Below are positions 1-7,715 of a stretch of DNA of 45,184 nt, one piece after another. The notes under the pieces were generated by a model. It had not been told where the DNA came from, did not search any database, and saw only the letters and a list, made by a program, of their open reading frames with translations. Each line of letters begins with the position of its first letter. Position 1 is the stretch's first letter. Made by a program: the position numbers and the translations under genes. Source of the stretch: Acidobacteriota bacterium (lineage in GTDB: Bacteria > Acidobacteriota > Vicinamibacteria > Vicinamibacterales > UBA2999); contig CAUJDN010000001.1 in assembly GCA_963169195.1 (NCBI GenBank), positions 1-45,184 on the forward strand. The letters are read 5' to 3'.

Positions 1-1397
1 TCCACGGCGATGTGGCCGCTCTCGCCGCCGCCGACGGAGTACCAGTGGCTCTCGCCCCACCACTTCGTCGGCCGGTAGGCGGGCACCGAGATCGTGCTGT
101 TGTCCTGCTGCGCGCCGTACACGCGGTAGGGGAAGCGCGTGTCCACGGTCACCCGGTAGATCTCGGCCGTCGCCTGGTTGGCATAGGTGGACCAGCTGGC
201 GCCGCCGTTCAGCGAGACGATGCCGCCGCCGTCGTTGGCGTTGACCATGATCTTCGGGTTGGTCGGGTTGATCCACAGGTCGTGGTTGTCGCTGTGGTAG
301 ACCCCGTCGTCGCAGCAGCCGAAGCCGAACCCCTGGAACGTGCGGCCGCCGTCGGTGGACTTGTAGAGGTCCGTGTTGAGCGCGTAGACCGTATCCGGGT
401 TCACGGGGTCCGCCGTGACGTGCGTGTAGTACCAGGCGCGCTGCTGGAGCATGCGCTGATCGTTGACGCGCTGCCAGCTCGCGCCGCCATCGTCGGAGCG
501 GTACAGGCCGCCCTGGTCCTCGGCGGCCTCCACCTGCGCCCACACCCGGGAGGGCCGGGCCGGCGAGACCGCCAGCCCGATCCGGCCCATCATCACGTGC
601 GTCGGCAGCCCCTTGACGAGCTTCGTCCACGTCGCGCCGCCGTCGGTGGACTTGAAGATGCCGCCCACGGTGCTGCCGGAATCGATCGTCCAGGGCGTGC
701 GCCGCACGGTCCACAGGCCGGCGTAGAGGACGCGCGGGTTGGTGGCGTCCATCACCAGGTCGCTCGCGCCCGTTCGATCGTCCACGTAGAGCACCTTCTC
801 CCACGTGGTTCCCCCATCGGCGGAACGGAAGACGCCGCGCGTCCCGCCGGGGCCGAAGACATTGCCCAGGACCGCCGCGTAGACGAGGTCCGGGTTCGTC
901 GGGTGGATCCGGACGCGGCTGATCTGTCCCGCATCCGGCAGGCCGATGTGCGTCCACGTCGCGCCGCCGTCCGTCGACCTGTATGCCCCGTTGCCGGGCG
1001 AGACGTTGCCCCGGGGGCAGGCGCTGCCCGTGCCCACGTAGACGACGTTGGCGTCGGAGTCGGCCACGGCGATGGCGCCGATCGAGCCGGCCTCGAAGAA
1101 CCCGTCGGAGATGGGCGCCCAGGTCTGGCCCGCGTCCGTCGTCTTCCACACGCCGCCGCCGGTGGCGCCCATGAAGAAGGTGAGCGGCTGCGACGGCACG
1201 CCGGTGACCGCCGTCGAGCGGCCGCCGCGGCTGAAGCCGAGCGACCGGTACTCGAGTCCGGCGAGCAGCGCCGGATCGACGACGGGGCCGGCCTTCCCGG
1301 CGGATCCCTGGCGCGCGATCAGCGTCGGGGCCAGCAGCGTGAGACACGACGCGACCATCAGGCCCCGCAGACACGGCAGCATGTTCGATGAGTTCAT
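1..1397 (-). CDS. Secreted BNR/VPS10 (sortilin-like) repeat protein, partial
   Basis: The reading frame is open from an ATG at 1397 to the left edge, so about 465 N-terminal residues are present and the C-terminus is missing. The start is supported by AAGGAG five bases upstream. The N-terminus has a hydrophobic stretch after MNSSNMLPCLRG that fits a secretion signal. The body carries at least six Asp-box (BNR) motifs of the form S-x-D-G-G-x-T/S-W, for example STDGGATW, SADGGTTW and RSDDGGASW, spaced as in seven- to ten-bladed propellers. Family knowledge: such proteins (VPS10/sortilin-like, often named glycosyl hydrolases) are usually about 1000 residues, secreted, and abundant in Acidobacteria; enzymatic activity is seldom proven. 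It is divergent from the S74 protein at 1514. The specific function is unknown; propeller-fold secretion is well supported. Confidence 0.88.
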   Translation of the reverse strand, partial: MNSSNMLPCLRGLMVASCLTLLAPTLIARQGSAGKAGPVVDPALLAGLEYRSLGFSRGGRSTAVTGVPSQPLTFFMGATGGGVWKTTDAGQTWAPISDGFFEAGSIGAIAVADSDANVVYVGTGSACPRGNVSPGNGAYRSTDGGATWTHIGLPDAGQISRVRIHPTNPDLVYAAVLGNVFGPGGTRGVFRSADGGTTWEKVLYVDDRTGASDLVMDATNPRVLYAGLWTVRRTPWTIDSGSTVGGIFKSTDGGATWTKLVKGLPTHVMMGRIGLAVSPARPSRVWAQVEAAEDQGGLYRSDDGGASWQRVNDQRMLQQRAWYYTHVTADPVNPDTVYALNTDLYKSTDGGRTFQGFGFGCCDDGVYHSDNHDLWINPTNPKIMVNANDGGGIVSLNGGASWSTYANQATAEIYRVTVDTRFPYRVYGAQQDNSTISVPAYRPTKWWGESHWYSVGGGESGHIAV

Positions 1398-1513
1398 GAG
1401 CGCTCCTTCGCGCGCCATGATGGCCGTCCAGGCGGCTTCGGTCAACCGTGGAGGCGCCCGGTACTGATAAGCTTCCGGCCGTTGCGCGCCACACACGACA
1501 CAAGGGGGACGAC

Positions 1514-3256
1514 ATGGGCGTGGACACGTCGGTTCGCACGGTACGTGCGGCTGCGCTGGTGCTGGCGCTGCCGCTCCTCGGTGGAGCGCGGGCGGAGGCC
1601 CAGCCCCTCGGGAGCTTCAGCTGGCAGCTGCAGCCCTACTGCAATCGTGTGACGGTGAACGTCCAGCAGGACGGCGCCGTGTACACGCTCGACGGCTTCG
1701 ATGATCAGTGCGGCGCCGGTCAGAAGGCGCCGCTGGTCGGCGCCGCGACGCCGAATCCCGACGGCTCGATCGCCTTCGGGCTGAACGTCGTCACGCCGAC
1801 GGGACAGCCGAACCCGGTGCAGGCGCGCATCTACTTGCCGGGGCTGCACGGGACGTGGACCGACAGCGCGGGCAACGGCGGGAGCTTCGTCTTCGGCGGC
1901 GCGGTGCCCGGCGGCGCTGCGCGACCCGTGCCGGCGACCGGCACCGGCGACATCACGGGCGTCGTGGCCGATACGGGCCTCACCGGCGGCGGGACCGCCG
2001 GCGACGTGTCGCTCGCGGTCGACTCGTCGGTCGTGCAGAGCCGCGTCACGGGCACCTGCGCGGCGGGCCAGGCGATTCGTGTCGTCAACCAGGACGGATC
2101 GGTTTCCTGCGAGGCGGCCGGCGGCGGTGGTGGCGGCGACATCACGGCTGTCGCGGCCGGTGCCGGGCTGACGGGCGGCGGGGCGGCCGGCGATGTCGCG
2201 CTCGCGGTCGATTTCGCGGGCCCGGGCGTGGCCACGACCGCCGCCAGGAGCGACCACACGCACGCGGTCGCCACCCAGAACACGCGGGTCGGCGAGAACG
2301 CCCTGACCGCCGTGACGACCGGCTCGGAGAACACCGCCATCGGCCGCGGCGCCCTGCAGAACACGACCATTGGTCTCGGCAACACCGCGGCGGGAACGTT
2401 TGCGCTGCAGGGGAACTCCGAGGGCACCAACAACACCGCCGCCGGCAGCATCGCCCTCATCGCGAACGAGACGGGCAGCTACAACACCGCCGCGGGGTGG
2501 GGAGCGATGGAGGCGAACACGACGGGCTCCAACAACGCGGCGTTCGGCGCCTCGGCGCTGGCGGCAAACATCTCCAGCGGTGGCAACACGGCGATTGGCG
2601 ACCAGGCGCTGATTGCCAGTACGGGCTCGAACAACACCGCCCTCGGTAACGGCGCGCTCGGCGCGGTCACGACAGGCCAGTTCAACATCGGCATCGGCCC
2701 ATCGGCCGGGGCCTTCCTCGAGACCGGCAGCAACAACATCTACATCAGGGCCAACGCGAGCGCATCCGCCGAGTCGAACACCCTCCGCATCGGGTCCGTC
2801 ACCTCCCGGGCCTTCGTCGCCGGGATCCGCGGCGTCACGACGGACCTGAACGACGCGGTGCCGGTCGTCATCGACTCGCTGGGCCAGCTCGGCACGGTCT
2901 CGTCGAGCCGGCGCACCAAGAACGACATCCAGGATCTGGGCAACGCGAGCCGCGCGGTCCTCGACCTGCGACCCGTCCGCTTCACCTACCGGCAGCCGTT
3001 CGCCGATGGGTCGACGCCGGTGCAGTACGGCCTCATCGCCGAAGAAGTCGAGGCGGTGCTGCCCTCGCTCGTCGCCTACGGGCGCGACGGCCGGCCCGAG
3101 ACGGTGAAGTACCATGTGCTGCCGACGCTGCTCCTGGCCGAGGTCCAGCGCCTCGAGCGCGAGCGCGAGGCCCTCAGCCGGCAGCTGCGCGAGCAGGCCG
3201 AGGCCATCGCCGAGCTCCGGCGGATGGTGCAGGCTGCCCGGCAGGCGCCCGAATAG
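1514..3256 (+). CDS. Secreted YadA-head-like repeat protein with C-terminal S74 chaperone domain
   Basis: This 580-residue protein starts at ATG 1514, preceded by AAGGGGGA; an upstream in-frame ATG at 1448 lacks a ribosome site and would bury the signal peptide (residues 1-30, ending in AEAQP). Residues 150-245 contain two near-identical GDITxVxAxxGLTGGG blocks separated by a glycine run. Residues 265-430 are a left-handed-helix-like series of GxNTAxGxxAL units ([20 protein letters not shown]), as in trimeric adhesin heads. Residues 463-545 match the S74 intramolecular chaperone (SSRRTKNDI, then [13 protein letters not shown] and VKYHVLP), followed by a coiled coil. In characterised S74 proteins this domain trimerises the fold and cleaves itself off at a Ser just before the RxK motif. 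Function here, probably a trimeric surface fibre, is inferred. Confidence 0.85.
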   Translation: MGVDTSVRTVRAAALVLALPLLGGARAEAQPLGSFSWQLQPYCNRVTVNVQQDGAVYTLDGFDDQCGAGQKAPLVGAATPNPDGSIAFGLNVVTPTGQPNPVQARIYLPGLHGTWTDSAGNGGSFVFGGAVPGGAARPVPATGTGDITGVVADTGLTGGGTAGDVSLAVDSSVVQSRVTGTCAAGQAIRVVNQDGSVSCEAAGGGGGGDITAVAAGAGLTGGGAAGDVALAVDFAGPGVATTAARSDHTHAVATQNTRVGENALTAVTTGSENTAIGRGALQNTTIGLGNTAAGTFALQGNSEGTNNTAAGSIALIANETGSYNTAAGWGAMEANTTGSNNAAFGASALAANISSGGNTAIGDQALIASTGSNNTALGNGALGAVTTGQFNIGIGPSAGAFLETGSNNIYIRANASASAESNTLRIGSVTSRAFVAGIRGVTTDLNDAVPVVIDSLGQLGTVSSSRRTKNDIQDLGNASRAVLDLRPVRFTYRQPFADGSTPVQYGLIAEEVEAVLPSLVAYGRDGRPETVKYHVLPTLLLAEVQRLEREREALSRQLREQAEAIAELRRMVQAARQAPE

Positions 3257-3273
3257 CACCGGTGCACGACCAC

Positions 3274-3621
3274 ATGAGTGATACGCCTCCACCCTCGCCC
3301 GGCATCGTCTACTGGCACCGCGATCTGCCTCCCGTGGACGCCGACGTCGTCGACGAGCACGTCGTCGAGGCGACGAGCGGGCGCGTGCAGGGCACGCTCC
3401 TCCACCGCGACGAGCTGTGGGATCGCTGCTACGAGGAGCTGATGCAGGCCGCGCGCGACCGCATCGAGCAGGAAGTGGCGCGGCTGGGCGGCGACTACGC
3501 GCACGTGCTGGACGAGTCCATCGACAGCAAACACGACGATGCGAAGGGCGAGGCGTGGCTGCACGGCCGGTTCAGCTACGTGCTGTATCGGAAGGCGTCT
3601 GAGCGTCCTGAACGAGGCTAG
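3274..3621 (+). CDS. Conserved hypothetical protein, about 115 aa
   Basis: This short gene lies 17 bp after the S74 gene. A GTG at 3262 is an alternative start four codons upstream; neither start has a clear Shine-Dalgarno. The product is acidic and soluble, with an YWHRDLPP-like segment near the N-terminus, a helical middle (DELWDRCYEELMQAARDRIE) and a C-terminal WLHGRFSYVLYRK. It has no signal peptide or membrane segment. I recognise the general type as a conserved hypothetical protein in acidobacterial genomes but cannot assign a function. High-GC codon use and unbroken reading support a real gene. It may be cotranscribed with the gene before it. Confidence 0.6.
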   Translation: MSDTPPPSPGIVYWHRDLPPVDADVVDEHVVEATSGRVQGTLLHRDELWDRCYEELMQAARDRIEQEVARLGGDYAHVLDESIDSKHDDAKGEAWLHGRFSYVLYRKASERPERG

Positions 3622-3623
3622 GC

Positions 3624-3778
3624 TAGCAGCCCGTGGTGAAAGACGCCGGGCGGCCGCAGCCCGTGGGTGCGGGCAGAGGGAACGGTGGGACAGGCCCCGT
3701 TTCCCTCCGGAATCGAGCGATGGGAAACGGGGCCTGTCCCCCGTTCCCGATGACGGCCGCTTTCACCACGGGCTGCTA
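3624..3778. repeat. MITE-like nested palindrome between convergent genes
   Basis: Outer arms are a perfect 19-bp inverted repeat (3624-3642 and 3760-3778, tagcagcccgtggtgaaag and its complement). Inner arms at 3678-3705 and 3722-3748 match over 27 of 28 positions with one extra T on the left, and contain gggacaggccccgtttccc. The centre is a 16-base loop. The element encodes nothing. It sits between the 3' ends of the conserved hypothetical gene and the STAND gene, so it could also terminate transcription from both sides. It resembles a non-autonomous miniature element or REP-type palindrome; no transposase is in the window. Confidence 0.75.
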
Positions 3779-3848
3779 CTAGGCCGACGACGCCGGCAAC
3801 GCTCAGCCGCGGTGCTCGGATCCGGGCACCTCCGTGTCTCCGGACGGT

Positions 3849-4730
3849 TCACCACTCCGGGACCGTCCTCCATCCCGGAAACGGACCGACCTCGAGTCGC
3901 CAGCCCTCGCGCGTGGCCGAGTCCATCACGACCCGAATGTTGGTCAGCGAGCGCAGCCTGGCGAGGAGATCGGCGCGCGGCAGCGTGTGGAGCGGCGGCT
4001 TCGAGAGGTCGGGCATGGGCCAGAGGCGCAGCGTGTTGTCCTCGCCCGTCGTCGCGACCCAGCGGAGGTCGGGCGACACGGCGACGCGATTGACGACGCC
4101 TCGATGGCCGACAAGCAGGTGCGGCTCTCCACCATCCAGTCGGCCCACCCGGACGAGCCCGTCGCGTGCGCCGCTCACGGCCACCAGCCCCGAGGAATCG
4201 AGTCTGGCGACCTCGTTCCAGCTGCACGACCCGAACTCCGTGATCGGCCGCGACGTCCGGCGCTCGAGGTCGTGGAGCCGCGCCTCACGGCAGTCGTCGA
4301 ACCTCCCCATGCGCACTTCGGCCGTCAGTGCGACCCGTGCGTCAGCGCTGAAGGAGGCCAGCAACGCGTATCCGGGCGCGGTCTCGACGATGCGCTCGTG
4401 CGATCCCGTCTCGGTATCCCAACGCCGAAGGCCTCCGTCGCCTGCGGTCCAGACCCTTCGTTCGTCCGCAAAGGCCAGCCCGAAGACCCCCCGTTCGTAG
4501 CCGGTGCGGGGTTGGCCGTCGCTGGTCCCGGGCGGCTCGCTCAGGGGCAGCTCGTAGTGTCGCGCCTCACCCGTCTCCAGGTCCCACGTGCAGAGACTCC
4601 GCCGACCCGCGCCGTAGAACGTGGCCGTGGCGACGCGGCGGCCGCTGGGTGAGATCGCGGCAGCGTTGAAGCCGCTTTCGCCAACGGAGCAGTCGAGCCG
4701 GCGTGCTGCGGTGCCGTCCAGCGGCAGGAC
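3849..4730 (-). CDS. C-terminal WD40 segment of the STAND protein (third reading-frame segment)
   Basis: From about 4730 down to the TGA at 3849 the frame reads as continuous WD40 propeller sequence (ISPSGRRVATATFYGAG, VFGLAFADERRVWTAGDGG, VAVSPDLRWVATTGEDNTL, LRLWPMPDL), ending about 30 residues after the last blade. An automated caller would see only 3849-4364 from a TTG. The frame is the same as that of the N-terminal segment (5511-7601) but differs from the middle segment by one base. The join at about 4731-4736 is restored by adding one base to the run ggcttgggtcc. I therefore treat it as the tail of one roughly 1250-residue protein. Translation on its own is unlikely. Confidence 0.7.
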   Translation of the reverse strand, partial: VLPLDGTAARRLDCSVGESGFNAAAISPSGRRVATATFYGAGRRSLCTWDLETGEARHYELPLSEPPGTSDGQPRTGYERGVFGLAFADERRVWTAGDGGLRRWDTETGSHERIVETAPGYALLASFSADARVALTAEVRMGRFDDCREARLHDLERRTSRPITEFGSCSWNEVARLDSSGLVAVSGARDGLVRVGRLDGGEPHLLVGHRGVVNRVAVSPDLRWVATTGEDNTLRLWPMPDLSKPPLHTLPRADLLARLRSLTNIRVVMDSATREGWRLEVGPFPGWRTVPEW

Positions 4731-5488
4731 CCAAGCCCCACCTCACCCGCGGGGCCTCCCACCGCGAACAGGTAGCGGCCCCTGGGGTCGAACGCGATCG
4801 ATCTCCAGACGCGAGACGGCACGGAGGGATCCAGGGGTTGAGCATCTCTCATGCCGCTGTCAGTCAGCGGCCAGAGGCGCAGCCGCTCGTCCGCCCAGCT
4901 CGTGGCCAGCCATCTGCCGTCGGGGCTGAACGCCACGGGGCGATGGACGCTGGTGAAGTAGCCGTCCACCACGGTGGGATACGGCCGATGGAGCGGCCAG
5001 AAGGTGAGCCGGCTACCCTGCGCGGTGGACGCGGCAACCCAGCCTCCAGAGGGATGAAACACTGCGTCGGCGATGTACCAGGACAGGTTGCGCCTCAGAG
5101 TCAGCGGTCTCGCCGCAGACCACTTGGTGAGATCCCAGAGTCGAACCTGCTGGTCCACGGCAGGCCGGCCGCGCAACCAGCGCCCCGCGGAGACCGGGAC
5201 CGTGTCGACCGGCGCGGTCTGTGGCTTCTGAATGACCTTCGCTGGCGAGGGGTCCTTTTCGGCAAGCAACCAGATGTGCGTTCTGCCGGTCCCGTCGACC
5301 GCGACGAGTCGATCCGGGTCCTCCAAGACATACCCACTATCTGCCCGCTCAGCGTCGACCCTGGCGAAGAGCCGATCGGCGCCAACGCCGATCGGAAGCG
5401 GGCGCGCGTGAATGTCCCTGCCCTTCGCCAGGAACCAGACGCTGGCGTCCGGCGCGAACAGCGTCCAGGCGGCTCCCTTCGCTGGCAC
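4541..5488 (-). CDS. Middle WD40 segment of the STAND protein, frameshifted
   Basis: This reading frame carries WD40-type blades (RTHIWLLAEKD, QQVRLWDLTKW, VFHPSGGWVAAST, VAFSPDGRWLATSW, DERLRLWPLTD, IAFDPRGRYLFAVGG) that continue the propeller of the upstream segment. Real homology runs from about 5523 to 4735; the last 65 codons to 4541 are low-complexity Arg/Pro/Ala sequence and look out of frame. The junction with the N-terminal segment is near 5525: removing one C from the ccc run there turns the stop into a continuous WETP-DGEPQILGRD reading. The two shifts are +1 and -1 and cancel. Sequencing or assembly indels, or early gene decay, are more likely than programmed shifting. Confidence 0.7.
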   Translation of the reverse strand: MPAKGAAWTLFAPDASVWFLAKGRDIHARPLPIGVGADRLFARVDAERADSGYVLEDPDRLVAVDGTGRTHIWLLAEKDPSPAKVIQKPQTAPVDTVPVSAGRWLRGRPAVDQQVRLWDLTKWSAARPLTLRRNLSWYIADAVFHPSGGWVAASTAQGSRLTFWPLHRPYPTVVDGYFTSVHRPVAFSPDGRWLATSWADERLRLWPLTDSGMRDAQPLDPSVPSRVWRSIAFDPRGRYLFAVGGPAGEVGLGSCRWTAPQHAGSTAPLAKAASTLPRSHPAAAASPRPRSTARVGGVSARGTWRRVRRDTTSCP

Positions 5489-5510
5489 GTCGCGCCCAAG
5501 GATCTGCGGC

Positions 5511-7601
5511 TCACCGTCCGGGAGTCTCCCACGAGCGTAGGCCGACGTCTCCGGCGCGATTGAGTGTCTCCACGAGGAGTCGGCGCGAGCCGACTTGCCA
5601 GAAACTCGGCCCGCCGAACTCGATGGTGCGCATCCGCCGGCCGTCCTCGCTCATGGACCACAGGTGGACCTCGGTCACCGAGTCCCCGCCTCCCCCGGTG
5701 ACGACCCAATCGTTCGTCGCCCACCGCGCCTCGACAGGGCCGCGCGGATTCGGCGCATGACCATGGAGCGCGATGGGGCCCTGGCCGTCGGCCGACCAGA
5801 CCACGGCCTCGACGGCGAGCCCTCCGGCTGCCAGCCGTTCTCCGTCAGGGCTGAACGCCGGCGACACCACGTTCTGCCCGGGAGCGACGAGCCCGATGGC
5901 CGGAGGCGCCTCCCACAACGCGTTCATGGTGAACACGCGCGCTTCTTCGGAGTCGGCCCGCTCGAGGCTCGCCGTGGCGAAGGCGAGGGCCTCGGTCGGA
6001 TCGTCCCGCAGCCGCAGCTCGCCGATCGCCAGCAATCGGCTCGCGTCCGCGCGATCGAGGGCCCTCACGGCCTGCTGGCGCGACAGGAAGACGGCGATCG
6101 CGACCGCCGTGACCGCGGTGAACGCGGCGCCCACCGCGAGGCGCAGCCGGCGCCGGCGTCGTCGCGCCCGGTCCACCATGGCGCGAGCGTAATCGGACTC
6201 GACCGCGCTCAGGCCGCCGGGGTACCGCTCGCGCCACAGCCGGAACTCCTCGTACGCCGTGCCCGACCACAACAGGTCGGCGCGGCGCCCTTTCTCGTCC
6301 CAGCGCTGCGCGGCCTGCCGGAGCTGGTCTCGAAGCTGGGCGCCGTCGGCGTCCTGCGTGCGCCACCGCACCAGGCGCGGCCAGGCCTCGAGCAGCGACT
6401 CGTGGACGACCTCGACCTGGTGGTGGCTCTCGCCGCGCTCACCCGTGCGCTCGTACGAGGTCAAAAGCCGCGCGTCGAGCAGCGCGGCCAGCACGCTCTC
6501 CGCTTCAGCGCTGGTCCCGGCTCCAGCAGGTGGCGCGAGCCGGGCTGGCTTCTCTCGGACCGGGTCACTCGCGGAGCCGGGTGCTTCGGGTGCGCCGGGA
6601 CCGATGCCCGTCGCCTCTCCAGAGACCGAGAGCAGCTCGTCGCGCCCGCGGACCGCGCGGGTGCCTTCGGCCGTCACCAGGTTGCGCAACAGCTCGCGCA
6701 CGATCGGCACGCGATCGGCGCCAATCCGCGCGAGCGTCGCCTCCGCGTGCTGCGCGAGCGCGCCGGCGACACCGCCGATCTCGTGGTACGACGCACGGGT
6801 GAGCAGCCCCCGCTCCCGGTCGCGCGTCTCCCACAAGCGCGACGCCGCGAAGGCCAGCAGGGGCAGCGCGGCGCGTTCCTTGTGCACCTCGCCGATCATC
6901 TCGTCCACGAGCGCTTCGTTCTCGAAGCGGTAGCCGCAGGCGAGCGCCGGCTGCACCAGCGCCCGCCGCAGCGCACCGGCGTCCAGCCTGTCGAGCGGCG
7001 TCAGGTCCGAGAAGACCGGCACGAGCGGCTCGTAGTCGCGGCAGCGGAACAGGAAATCGTCTCGCAGCGACAGGATCACGTGGAGATCGGCCTCGAGAAC
7101 CAGCCGGCCCAGAAGCTCGCTGAACGCCCGTTGCGTTTCGGCGGTGCAGAGCGTGAACAGCTCCTCGAACTGGTCCACGATCACGAGTGCCTGCTCGTGG
7201 CGCTGGCGAAAGCGTTGCAGGAGGCCCAGGGCCGTCTGCGGCTGCTGGAACCGCAGGAGCGCGTCGATGGCGTCGCTGTCGCCGGAGAAGATCGGCACGA
7301 GCGTCCGGGCCAGCGCCTGGAACGGCCGGCTGCCGGGGGTCGTCATGAGCGCTTTCCACTTCTTCGGGAGCGCGGGCAGGAGCCCCGCGCGCAGGAACGA
7401 GCTCTTCCCCGCACCCGACGGCGCCACCAGCGCCAGGAGCCACGGCCGCCGCAGCTTCGTCAGCAGCGCCTCCACTTCCAGCTCCCGACCGAAGAAGTAC
7501 TCGGCGTCCTCTTCCGTGAACGAAGCCAGCCCGGGATACGGCCGCCGCATCTCGGACACCGGCAGCCACGCTGGACCGGCTACATCAAGCAGACCAGGCA
7601 C
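5511..7601 (-). CDS. nSTAND1-type NTPase with transmembrane segment and WD40 repeats (N-terminal part)
   Basis: The 696-residue frame starts at GTG 7601, but conservation begins at MRRPYPGLASF (ATG 7550), the usual opening of nSTAND1 domains. Numbered from 7601, residues 20-110 hold the GRE motif and Walker A (APSGAGKSS, Lys66), followed by Walker B (ALVIVDQFEELF) and the sensor-like ILSLRDDFLFRC. The winged-helix-like region follows. An Arg-rich stretch and one hydrophobic helix (LAVGAAFTAVTAVAIAVFL) precede WD40 blades beginning at VVSPAFSPDGERLAAGG. STAND proteins act as ligand-triggered switches, often in immunity or signalling. No separate effector domain lies before the NTPase, so the output is unknown. 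The gene continues past a frameshift into the two segments below it and is divergent from the Fic gene. Confidence 0.9.
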   Translation of the reverse strand: MPGLLDVAGPAWLPVSEMRRPYPGLASFTEEDAEYFFGRELEVEALLTKLRRPWLLALVAPSGAGKSSFLRAGLLPALPKKWKALMTTPGSRPFQALARTLVPIFSGDSDAIDALLRFQQPQTALGLLQRFRQRHEQALVIVDQFEELFTLCTAETQRAFSELLGRLVLEADLHVILSLRDDFLFRCRDYEPLVPVFSDLTPLDRLDAGALRRALVQPALACGYRFENEALVDEMIGEVHKERAALPLLAFAASRLWETRDRERGLLTRASYHEIGGVAGALAQHAEATLARIGADRVPIVRELLRNLVTAEGTRAVRGRDELLSVSGEATGIGPGAPEAPGSASDPVREKPARLAPPAGAGTSAEAESVLAALLDARLLTSYERTGERGESHHQVEVVHESLLEAWPRLVRWRTQDADGAQLRDQLRQAAQRWDEKGRRADLLWSGTAYEEFRLWRERYPGGLSAVESDYARAMVDRARRRRRRLRLAVGAAFTAVTAVAIAVFLSRQQAVRALDRADASRLLAIGELRLRDDPTEALAFATASLERADSEEARVFTMNALWEAPPAIGLVAPGQNVVSPAFSPDGERLAAGGLAVEAVVWSADGQGPIALHGHAPNPRGPVEARWATNDWVVTGGGGDSVTEVHLWSMSEDGRRMRTIEFGGPSFWQVGSRRLLVETLNRAGDVGLRSWETPGR

Positions 7602-7608
7602 TGGTCTG
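7590..7608. promoter_or_regulatory. Palindrome at the start of the STAND gene
   Basis: cagaccag (7590-7597) and ctggtctg (7601-7608) form a perfect 8-bp inverted repeat with a 3-base spacer. It overlaps the GTG at 7601 and lies 40 bp upstream of the better-conserved ATG at 7550, so it fits an operator or a 5'-leader hairpin. Its function is inferred. Confidence 0.4.
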
Positions 7609-7626
7609 GCCGCGCAAGCGACCAGT

Positions 7627-7666
7627 TATCTTGATTGCAACAGACTTCATGCAAGATAATATCTTG
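7627..7666. promoter_or_regulatory. AT-rich divergent promoter region with repeated tatcttg/caagata boxes
   Basis: This is one of the few AT-rich stretches in the window. The box tatcttg occurs at 7627-7633, and caagat-aat-atcttg (7652-7666) is an inverted repeat with 6-bp arms. It lies between the divergent STAND and Fic genes, so a regulator binding here could control both. No -35/-10 pair is convincing enough to place. Confidence 0.4.
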
Positions 7667-7702
7667 TATCGTGTTGTTCGGTATCCCACCCATCAACGAT
7701 AA
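7649..7702 (+). other. Possible upstream mini-ORF in the Fic leader
   Basis: An ATG at 7649 opens a 17-codon frame ending at TAA 7700-7702. Its stop overlaps the AAGGAGG (7701-7707) used by the Fic gene, an arrangement seen in translational coupling. It has no ribosome site of its own and may be coincidence. Confidence 0.25.
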
Positions 7703-7715
7703 GGAGGAGGCGGTC

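Noticed and set aside
1514..3256. Prophage remnant because of the S74 domain
   Set aside because: No other phage-like gene in 45 kb; the protein has a signal peptide.
4731..5525. Programmed ribosomal frameshifting in the STAND gene
   Set aside because: No slippery heptamer with downstream structure is obvious, and two opposite shifts are better explained by indels.
5595..7634. A 679-residue open frame on the + strand across the STAND gene
   Set aside because: It is the high-GC antisense shadow of the STAND gene: Arg/Gln/Pro-rich, no domain, no ribosome site. The minus strand has clear motifs.
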